Positions 34,217 to 43,118 of a stretch of 64,000 nucleotides of DNA are shown here, piece by piece. Origin of the DNA: Triangularia verruculosa (taxonomy: Eukaryota > Ascomycota > Sordariomycetes > Sordariales > Podosporaceae). Each line of letters begins with the position of its first letter. Positions within the stretch are counted from its first letter, which is position 1. The notes beneath the pieces were generated by a model. It did no database searches. It was given only the letters and a program-made list of their open reading frames with translations, and was not told the DNA's origin. A program made the translations under genes and the position numbers. The DNA lies in the NCBI GenBank assembly GCA_033296885.1, contig MU863963.1:1-64000 (forward strand). Direction: 5' to 3'.

Positions 34217-35547
34217 GGGGGGGTTTGAGATGGGGTTGGTGGGTGGGTTAGGGGGTAGATAGGGGGTGGTTTAGGGGGTTGATAGGGGATGGTTTAGGGA
34301 GGTGTTAAGTATATATGACATATGGAAAGGGGAGGGATCTGTTGAAGAATGGGCTGGGTTTGGTTTCTTTTGTTTGAGGGGGACTGCACTGAGTGGTGTT
34401 GGGGGTGTATCTCATGTAATTTCTGGTACTTTTTGCATATACTATAATCAGCAATGGATCTTTCAAGTTATGTCGAACAACTGCTTTGAGGGGTGTGTGT
34501 GTGTGTGTCCCATTTAACGCCGAAGGCGGTGATTGCGCTGCAACCCCTCCTTGGGATACTGCTTTGACGGGGACATTGTGCAATGTCGGTTTAATGCTCT
34601 TGGCTTGGAGCACGGACAGGATGATGATCTTCTGTGGGAGCGTGTATCATGCAGCTGCGAGTGATGAGGGCCAGGAAGATCTTGTTTATGAGCTTATGGT
34701 TTTCTTTGGAGGTTGTTGGTCATATTTTCTGTGCTAGATCCTCACGCCGTGGACAACATTTGGTAGTATAAACCAGTATCACATCTTGAAAATAGCACAA
34801 GAGGCCTGTCAACTCTCTTTTAAGACCTCTTAAGTATCTTCTAATGTAGGATATTCCCACTTTTCAGTGCCAGCCTTTTTGCCCAGAATGTGATCCTGTT
34901 ATTGTGCTGTTGATGTGTGAAGAAAAGCGGCCGATTTCTTGAGCTGGTGTTACACGAGGCGAAGCAAGGCTGACGGTCACGTGTAGTGTTGCTATTCAAC
35001 GGACTGTGGCAGTGCTGACGGAGGAAATTCGTTCCATATTCAACCCGCGACGCCATCCGGGAGCTTTGGGAATGTGGGTTAGAGGGTAAAGAAGATATGG
35101 TATATAGGTACCTTCAGTTGGCAGGTCGTTTGAGATGGTCTTCAGGTCTTCAGGATACCGTCCAAAGGTAGGTAGGTATATTGAATATCTTGTGATACCC
35201 GTCGAAGATACTGATGTATCTTTTAGAGCAGTTGCCCAGGTAAATAGCGGTCTCCTTTTTGTGACAGCTTATTGGTAACTCAGTTGAAAGCGTTCTAACC
35301 TCAGCCGCTCTGCACTGCATGCCAAGAAGGAGGGCGCCTGCTTGAATGCCCAACAAGATCTGACAAGGCTCCCAGGCTGGCAATCTCTTCTCGACGACCT
35401 GCCAGTTTCTTTTTTCTTGCGGTTTTCGTCGTGAGGGGACTTTTATCCTTCGAGTGTTTGCGGCCTGGCGACTTCTGCTGCGTGGTATTCCATCGAGCGC
35501 TTGACTTCCATCCTTGAACTTTACACTCGATCACCGCATGTCTCAAG
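34217..35547. other. intergenic region upstream of the NLR gene
   Basis: Begins with a G-run-rich stretch (34216-34305) directly after the septin-like stop, with many GGG-GGGGGGG runs that could form G-quadruplexes. A (GT)8 microsatellite lies at about 34493-34508 and repeat copy B at 34801-34884. The rest is presumably NLR promoter and leader. An out-of-frame ATG at 35538 is followed by a 10-codon upstream frame that overlaps the NLR start. Confidence 0.6.
34801..34884 (-). repeat. dispersed GATA repeat, copy B (left of NLR)
   Basis: Read on the minus strand: GGCACTGAAAAGTGGGA edge, then TTAGAAGATACTTAAGAGGTC and TTAAAAGAGAGTTGACAGGCC units of about 21 bases. Beyond the edge it shares TGCCAG(C/T)CTTTTT(G/C)CCCAG with copy C on the plus strand. 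Same orientation as copy C at 40361-40523. Confidence 0.7.
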
Positions 35548-38500
35548 ATGCCGGCCACCGTTGCTAGGGACAAGATTCCTGCCATAGGGCTGACGGTTAT
35601 TTGGGAACCGGAGGTGGAAGCTACTCTCGAGTAAGTGACATTCTATTGCAACGTTTGCGTGTATGTGGATAAGGGCAATGGAACCTCATTTGGTCTTGCT
35701 CTGGGTCCCGATTTTGATACCGTACCAACAAAGCAACATATTATTGACGGCTTTGCTGATCGTTTCTGTGCCTACCTAGTGTTGTGTTTGTACATGGATT
35801 TACAGGCCACCCGGTGAGGACATGGTCTCACGGCAAGGGATCCGAACCATTAGATGACACATCGGAGCCGCCATCAAAAGCCCGAAAATTCAACAGCTTT
35901 TCGAGGCCTCATGCCCGCGAAAGGCCGCCGCCTGACCCTTCCTCGGTTTATTGGCCCCAGGACCTACTTCCACAGTCCCTGCCGGGTGCCCGAGTCCTCA
36001 CTTTTGGTTATGATACCAATATCAGACACAGGCTTGGCCCGGTGCTCAACGAGAGTACCGTATATGACATGGCGAAAGACTTTTTGCTTGCACTGGAGGG
36101 GGTTCGAAGAATCGATGCCTGCAGGCCTCTTCTTTTTGTTGCTCACAGTCTTGGTGGAATCATGGTCAAAGAAGCATTACGACAAGCGTACAATAATCGC
36201 AATAATCATCTTCAACTCAAAAGAGTCTTTGACTCCACCATTGGCATCTTCTTCTTTGGAACACCCCACGGGGGATCGGACCCAAGGGGTCTTCTTCTCA
36301 AAGTCGCCGAAAAGCTCATCAAGGGCATAGGGTTCCAAGCAAACCAGCATGTGGTCGACAACTTACTGCCGGATTCGGAGTGCAGGCAGCTGCGGAATGA
36401 GTTCAACCCGATTCTTCAGAGCCAAGATTGGATCATCTATTCTTTCCAGGAAGGAGTTGGAATGTCGCGTCTGGGTCGGAAAGTTGTCGAGAACGATTCA
36501 TCATGTCTCAACTTTCCAAAGACCGAGATAACAGTGTCAATTGGAAAAGATCATCGGGAAATGTGGTACGTATGATTTTAATGCCAAGGGCTTGCTGTCG
36601 TTGACTGGACTTCAAACTAACATATTACTTGATTGCCAGTCGATTTACTGGCGCTCATGACGTCGAGTATCACAAAGTCACGGCAGCTCTTGACATAATT
36701 GCAGCGCGTGTCTCCGCTTTGGGGCCAACCCCTGCCTCTCACGAAAGTCAGCCTATCGCACACGCCGATTCCCTCGGTGAACACAGCATCGACACTTTAC
36801 TGAACTCTCTAAGGTTTGACCAGATCGACTCCCGCCAAGAGAGCATCAAGATGGCACACAAAAACACATGCAATTGGATAGTGAAAAAGCGGGAGTACAA
36901 AGACTGGCTTGATAAGAGTAAGTCAGAAACTCATCACGGCTTTCTTTGGATGAAAGGGAATCCAGGGAGCGGAAAGTCAACCTTGATGAAATCAACTTTG
37001 CGAAGCTTTCAACGGTCTAAGAACAACAAAGAGACCGCAGTGATCTACTTCTTCTTCAACGCTCGGGGGGCGGACTTAGAGAAGTCGACAGAGGGGATGT
37101 ACCGATCTCTGCTGTTGCAATTATTGGAGAAACTGCCACATATTAGGAAGACTGTTTTCGAGTCAGCAGGAATCGAATCGTGGAACGCCCGAGAGGACCG
37201 CACATGGTCCGTCGCTATCTTGGAGGAACTCTTTGAACGCTCTATTCTATCACTTGGTCAACAAGAAGTGGCATGTTTCATCGATGCCCTCGACGAGTGT
37301 AAGGATGAGGAGGTTGAGCAAATGGTCACGCTTCTAGAAGGCATTGGAGAACAAGCTGTCAGCAAAGGTCTCCAATTCCGAGTTTTCTTTTCGAGCCGGC
37401 ATTATCCCGAGATTTCTCTGAATACCTGCCTGAATCTCGATTTAGACCAGCAAGAGGGCCACACCCAAGATATCGAGACATACATTCAAAGCCAACTAAA
37501 AGTCGGTAACCAGCAAACGAAAGATCAGTTGCGAGAAAGAGCATCGGGGGTGTTCATGTGGGTTGTTTTAGTCGTGGAAATCTTAAATAAGGAGAAGCGC
37601 AACGGCACTCCCCCTGCTCTCATCACCCAGAAGCTCAAAAAGATCCCCCAAGGTCTATACGAACTCTTCCGAAGCATCCTTACTCGCGACCAGATAGACT
37701 CAGACCGTCTCCTACTCTGCATCCGGTGGCTGTTGTTCTCGCGGGAACCGTTGGGTCCTGAGCAGTTTTACTATGCTCTCCTTTCTGGTATTGAAGACGA
37801 CTTGGATTCCGACGACGACTCACCATCCAGTAATGACGACATCTGTATGGGGGATGCAGAGACGGCTACCCCAGAAAACATTCAGAGCTACATTCGCAAC
37901 GCTTCAAAAGGTCTCGCCGAGATCACAGAGGCAAAGAAAACTCCAGTCGTTCAGTTCATTCACGAATCAGTGCGAGACTTTCTTCTGAAAGATGAGAAGA
38001 AGGGGCTGCGGGAGGTGTGGCCCGAACTCGATGGCAACTTCGAGGCCCAAAGCCATGAAAAACTAAAACTTCATTGTTTCAAGTATCTGAAAAGGGAGGA
38101 TATTCTGGCCACTCTTGGTATCGGCTCCAAATCGCAACTTCCAATAGCTTCAAGTAAGGAAGCCTCGGCTCTGCGGGAAAAAGCTGCGACAGACTTTCCA
38201 TTCTTGGGCTATGCGACCACAAATATCCTTTGGCACGCCGAATGTGCGCAAAATCAAAAACTCGGCTCCGTTTCGCAAGCCGAATTTCTTGAGCAAGAGT
38301 TTGACCTGCCGGCATGGTTATGGTTACGGAATCTTCTTGAGAAGCACGAGGTTCGCCGTTATCATCCCACATACACGGCCGCTCTCCTTTATGTACTTGC
38401 GGAGCTCAACCTACCGGGCCTGACAAAGATATCTTTGCGCGCTTCCAGTCCTCTCGCCATCGTGACCGCGGGAAGCGAGCGTTACGGACCACCAATTCTC

Positions 38501-40150
38501 GCCGCAATCGTACTCAAGAGTCAGGATGTCTACAACACTTTTGTTGGTTTTTTAGCGGCTTCGCAGGACATCTCACCCTCTACCGTTGACAACTGGAGGT
38601 CGGAGACTGGGGTAACTTCAACTTTCTCCACCAGTTTTGAGTTTCTGAAAGAGAAACGACATATCCTGTCCTATGTTGCGGAATATGGGGATGTAGCATT
38701 GTTTCAGCTCCTCTTCGCTTTACCTGAACTCGGCAAGAATGTCAACGAGAAGGACAAGAAGAAATGGTCACCTCTTGCTTATGCGGCGAATGAGGGGCAT
38801 ACAGCCATTGTGAAGTTTCTTTGCGGCAACGGGGCAGCAAACGATTTAGCAGCCCTGACTCTCGCATGCAAGAAGGGCCACCACGGAATTGTCAGGATGC
38901 TCTTTGAGACGGGTACATATAATGAGGCCCGGAACCAATTGGGAGAAAGTTTGGTCAGGGCAGCCTCGGACGGTCATCTAGCTATTGTCAAGCTTCTTCT
39001 TGATCATGGTGTAGATGTAGACGCCAAAGACTCTAAAGGGGACACTCCTTTGATGAAAGCAGTACGTGGGGCCCATTTGGATATCGTCAAATTGTTGCTC
39101 GAAAAAGGGGCCGACATGAAAGCAGTTGATAACCGTGGAACTGCTGTAGTCGGCATGATACGGATGTATGTTGGTTCAATAAAATTACAGCAACTCATTG
39201 AGCTAGTGGGCGTAGACAACATTAAAGACTGGAAAGACGACGCTGGAAGGTGCTTCCTGAGCTACGCCGCAGAGGAGGGTAATATTGACGTTATCAAGCT
39301 TCTACTGGGAACACACAACGTCGATGCGAATTCGAAGGACTCAAAAGGACAGACACCACTGCACCACCTTGTACGATCTATTTCCAAAGAACGGTCTGTT
39401 GAATGCTTTAGGCTATTATTTGATACGGGTGACCTGGAACTAGATCACTCAGATGAGGATGGTCAAACACCACTTCACCTGGCTGCAAAGTCATATGGGG
39501 ACGCGGCCCTGGAGCTTATAAAGTTTTTGTTGAACTCGGGTAGAGTGGAAGTGGATCGCAAGGATAATAAAGGACGGACACCACTGAGCTTTGCCGCACA
39601 ATGTGGACATGTGGACATCGTAAAGCTTCTACTTGCGACCGACACAATACAAGTTGATACTAGGGATCAAGGAGGCCGAACATCCATGAGTCACAGCGCA
39701 ACAGGAGATCCTTCTGCACGGCATGTCCTTGAAACAAGGAAGGCTGATCCAAACTCAACTGATTTTGACGGACGGACGCCGGTGAATTCGGCAGCAGGGA
39801 GTTGGCCCGTGGATGTCGTTAAACCCCTAGTGGCAACTGATGGTGTCGATGTGAATGTGAGGGACAATCAAGGCTGGACGCCACTCATGTACGCATTCCG
39901 CCATTATTATCTTTGGTGGTTTAGGGGGGAAGTTTTTTTGCGCACAGTGTCAATGTTCTTGAACACTGGTCGTGTTGATATTGAATTGGTTAATAATGAT
40001 GGAGGAACAGTTTTGGATGTTGCTACTAAGTCTCTGGAGCTTTTCAGGACGGCAAAGAGAAAGGATTATAATAGCGAGTCGTGTGAAAAGGCCATCGAGT
40101 TGCTCAAAGAATACAAGCTGAAGCAACAGACCAGTGAGATTAGCATCTAG
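35548..40150 (+). CDS. NOD-like receptor: SesB lipase-like domain, NACHT, ankyrin repeats
   Basis: 1459-residue STAND receptor of the type used in fungal non-self recognition and programmed cell death. Exons 35548-35630, 35780-36565 and 36640-40150 (introns of 149 and 74 bases) join in frame. Residues ~13-290 form an alpha/beta-hydrolase domain of the SesB kind: FVHGFTGHPVRTW, nucleophile Ser151 in VAHSLGG, FFGTPHGGSDP, and His286 in KDHREMC. The NACHT domain has Walker A GNPGSGKST (396-404) and Walker B CFIDALDEC (502-510), followed by a winged-helix-like region (VQFIHESVRDFLL). From about 964 to 1420 there are ten or more ankyrin repeats (HLAIVKLLLDHGVDVDAKDS type), diverged from each other rather than freshly amplified. 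The start is chosen because GLTVIWEPE matches the usual SesB beginning. All catalytic and nucleotide-binding motifs are intact. Copies B and C of the dispersed repeat lie on both sides. Confidence 0.9.
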
Positions 40151-40827
40151 ATGGAAAGCATACATACCTAGCACATCGAGAACTCTTCATCGCCAGGGCG
40201 ATAAGAACGTGTTTTACCTGCTCCTTTACACTGACTTCTGCCATCATGATAGCTTGTGAACTCCTAAGGGTAGGTAAATCTTAGCTTTGTAGAGATGATA
40301 AGATGTATGTCTATTATTAGATGTATGACAATCCAGTATTATCATCAAGAACCTATCTATACTATAAACTATCTTCTTAGGGCTTATCACTATCTTCTGA
40401 CACGTTAAGAGTATCTTTTAAACTGTTCTCAATATCTTCCAGGGCCTACTAACTATCTTTTACGGCCTATTAATTATCTTAAATGTTGTATCCTCACTTT
40501 GGGGTGCCAGTCTTTTTCCCCAGGACGAGCCCCTGAACCCCTGAATGTCCTCAGCTGAAGGGTTAGGGTTGTCAATTGACGTTGCGCGGCTGATCTAGGT
40601 TTAGCGTAGCGCATTCAGGGTTCCATATAACCGACCGCACCCACACAAGCGCAAAGCACCTCGACGTCCTCACTCGCATCGCAGCACAAACATCAACTTT
40701 TCTGCCAGGCGCAAATCACCATTTCGTCTCCCAACCCTTTGCGCCCGACTCAATCACACACCCAGACCAAATTCACAACCCCTCATTCCCAACCCACCAC
40801 CAACCACCCCCAAAAATCCCCCCCAAA
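40151..40827. other. intergenic region between NLR and J-protein genes
   Basis: NLR 3' flank, repeat copy C (40361-40523), then the promoter of the J-protein gene with a C/A-rich leader ending CCCCAAAATGG. Nothing else recognised. Confidence 0.6.
40361..40523 (-). repeat. dispersed GATA repeat, copy C (right of NLR)
   Basis: Read on the minus strand from 40523: a shared flank, the edge GGCACCCCAAAGTGAGG, then six ~21-base units with AAGATA or its variants. Their endings follow the order AATAGGCC, AGTAGGCC, GAGAACAG, CTCTTAACGTG, GATAAGCCC, GTTTATAG, matching copy A unit by unit. This copy gives the clearest view of the family. Confidence 0.8.
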
Positions 40828-41691
40828 ATGGCAGACCAAGACCTCCTCCTCTTCGCCCGGGAATCCGCCTCCCGAGGCGACGACCTCTTCTCCCTCCTCT
40901 CCCTCGACTCCACCGCCACCGACCAAGACGTCCGCCGCGCCTTCCGCAAAAAAGCACTCACCGCCCACCCAGACAAAGCAGGCGACAGCTACGACCCGGC
41001 CTTGTACGAGCGCCTCGAGCGCACAAGAGATGTCCTGCTCAGCCCCGAAGCGAGGGAAGTCTACAACAACGGCATGAAAGCGATCCTAGAAAAAAAACGG
41101 CAAAGGGAGCAGATGGGCGCGAAGAGGAGACAAATGGTGGAGGAACTGGAGAGGAGGGAGGAGGAGGCGAAGAGGCAGAAGGTTGAAGTAGTGGTAGGGG
41201 ATGAGAGGAGGGAGAAGTTGAAGGCTATGGCGGCGAGGGGGAAGCAGAAGTGGGAGGAGTTGAGGGCGAGGGAGTTGATGAAGGAGAGGGAGAGGGAGGG
41301 GGAGTCACGGCAACAGCAACAGCCAACTGAGACAGCGGGAAAGGAGAGGGATTATGACGAGGAGATTGCCGAGTTGGAGAGGAATCTAGCGGAGAAGAAG
41401 AGGTTGAAGGCGGAGAGGAAGGCGAGGAAGAAGCAGGAGGAGGCTCAGGCAACATCTTCGGTCCCCTCTGACACTGGGAAAGAAAAGGATATCGCTGACC
41501 AAGATGTCAAGGTCTCTGCTGCGACGACGACAAAGACGACGACGGATGCCGGGGGTGAGGCTGCGGGGACGGGGCAGTCGGGGAATAAGTTTGCGTCGAC
41601 AATGGCGAGGCTGAGGGCTGCGCAGGCGAAGAAGGATGAGGAGAAGAGGAGGAGGGAGGAAGAGGCAGCAAAGGGAGGTGCTACTGAGTAG
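40828..41691 (+). CDS. cwf23: J-domain protein of the spliceosome (CWC23/Cwf23, DNAJC17 type)
   Basis: Single exon of 287 residues. The N-terminal J-domain has DLFSLLSLDSTATDQDVRRA and the HPD motif at 47-49, so Hsp70 stimulation is expected. It is followed by a long Lys/Glu/Arg coiled-coil. The end, FASTMARLRAAQAKK, resembles the C-terminus of DNAJC17 and Cwf23. The RRM present in many members is not recognisable here. In yeast Cwc23 helps spliceosome disassembly by Ntr1/Prp43; assignment to that role is by family. Codons change from C-ending (15 of codons 2-21) to G-ending near the 3' end. Converges with the IBA57 gene, with 164 bases between the stops. Confidence 0.75.
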   Translation: MADQDLLLFARESASRGDDLFSLLSLDSTATDQDVRRAFRKKALTAHPDKAGDSYDPALYERLERTRDVLLSPEAREVYNNGMKAILEKKRQREQMGAKRRQMVEELERREEEAKRQKVEVVVGDERREKLKAMAARGKQKWEELRARELMKEREREGESRQQQQPTETAGKERDYDEEIAELERNLAEKKRLKAERKARKKQEEAQATSSVPSDTGKEKDIADQDVKVSAATTTKTTTDAGGEAAGTGQSGNKFASTMARLRAAQAKKDEEKRRREEEAAKGGATE

Positions 41692-41855
41692 ATGTTGTGG
41701 TTTGTTTTAGAGCCTGTAGATTTCTTTATGTTCATGATACCCCAATAGATATTCTTTACATTGGCTGCTACTGTCCATACTAGAACGAATAGCCTGTTTC
41801 CAACCAAACCTTGGCAGTTATTTTACATTTATCATACACACATCTACAACCCCCT

Positions 41856-43118
41856 TCATCCTCTCCTCATCTTCTTCTCCATCTTCTCCCCCAACCTCTC
41901 CCTCAACCACCCCGGCACAAAAGCCTTGACCCTCACCTTCTCCTCCTGTCCCTCCACCTCAACCTCAAACTCATCCCCCTCCTTGTACCCCATCCCCACC
42001 CCGACCGAGTCCTCCCCAGGCAACTTCAAATCAGTCATCATCTCCAGCCTCCCCAGCACCAATCCCAAGTTCCCAACCCCCCCAAGCCACTTCCCCGCCG
42101 GCCTTCCCCGTTTCCCTACTCTCGTCACATTCACCCCCGGCGCGATCTTGCTTGCCAGCTCGACATCAGAGTACTGTAATGAACTGGGTGGAGAGGAGGC
42201 AGCAGAAGAATAAAGCACAGCAGGCAAAATCCTCTTGCGAACCACACCCCTGTGCTCAGTACGAATGGTAAGTTCCTGACCGACGTAGCACCCCTTTTTG
42301 AAATCCACACCACTCAACAGATCGAGGTTGGATTCATGGGGGAGGGCAGAGTCCCGGAGGATTTCGGCTTGGCCTTCTGCTATGCCTAGCGAGTACCGCA
42401 ATACATGGTAAATCTGTTCTGGCTGGGTTGTTGTCGGTTGTTCACTGCCAAAAGCGAGGAGTCTGTGGCATGGTGCTGAAGAAGGAAACCGGGGGTCGGG
42501 GTAAAGGTGGGGGTTTTCGGTTGAGGAGGAAGGGGTGGTGGTGGTTCCCCAGACGGCGTAGATGTTTGCTTCTTCCGGGGAAAGGAGGGAGATGGTGCAT
42601 TTGGAGCGGAGCTTGTACCGTTTCAGGTGTTTGGCGAGGGTGGGAGCTTCCGGGGTTGAGACTTCGATTAGGAAGTCATCTGGGGATTGGGAGCGAGGGT
42701 CGAGGTAGATGAACACGTCGTTTAGGATTCTGCCTTGGGCAGATAAAAAGGCTGCGTAGGTGAGGGTGGTGTAGTTGGTGGGGAGCTCGTTGGTGATGAT
42801 ACCCTTCAAGAATTTAGCGGCGTCGGGGCCGGAGAGGGAGATTAAGGACCTTGAGGTGAGGTGAGAGGTGCCAGACGACGGGAGGGCATTCTCCACTGGT
42901 GGTGACTGAGATTGTGCTTCTTGGGTCAGACGAAGAGAAACCGAAAAGGGGCGGCACTGCTGTTGCCGGGGCAAAGAAAGGGGTGTTTGTTTTGGTCGTG
43001 ATAGTGGCTGTGGTGGTGAGGTCTGCAGTGAGCTTGACCTCGCTGCTGGCACCGTCGAAAAGACACCCGGCAGACTGCCGGCACCAATTGCTATCCTCCT
43101 TCTTATCACAGGCTGCAT
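41856..43118 (-). CDS. iba57: IBA57-like mitochondrial iron-sulfur cluster assembly factor (CAF17)
   Basis: Single exon of 420 residues. IBA57 acts with ISA1/ISA2 in the mitochondrial matrix to make [4Fe-4S] clusters for aconitase-type and radical-SAM enzymes. The N-terminus (MQPVIRRRIAIGAG, Arg/Ser-rich to about 70) is a mitochondrial presequence. The GcvT-like fold follows with LTSRSLISLSGPDAAKFLKG, AFLSAQGRILNDVFIYL, and the family signature KGCYVGQELTIRTEHRGVVR (about 273-292), which contains the conserved Cys. The chosen start is the first ATG (43118); the longer frame upstream begins with a non-ATG codon. The region after the signature is enriched in Ser and the last 60 residues in Glu/Lys, as in other fungi. 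Confidence 0.9.
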   Translation of the reverse strand: MQPVIRRRIAIGAGSLPGVFSTVPAARSSSLQTSPPQPLSRPKQTPLSLPRQQQCRPFSVSLRLTQEAQSQSPPVENALPSSGTSHLTSRSLISLSGPDAAKFLKGIITNELPTNYTTLTYAAFLSAQGRILNDVFIYLDPRSQSPDDFLIEVSTPEAPTLAKHLKRYKLRSKCTISLLSPEEANIYAVWGTTTTPSSSTENPHLYPDPRFPSSAPCHRLLAFGSEQPTTTQPEQIYHVLRYSLGIAEGQAEILRDSALPHESNLDLLSGVDFKKGCYVGQELTIRTEHRGVVRKRILPAVLYSSAASSPPSSLQYSDVELASKIAPGVNVTRVGKRGRPAGKWLGGVGNLGLVLGRLEMMTDLKLPGEDSVGVGMGYKEGDEFEVEVEGQEEKVRVKAFVPGWLRERLGEKMEKKMRRG

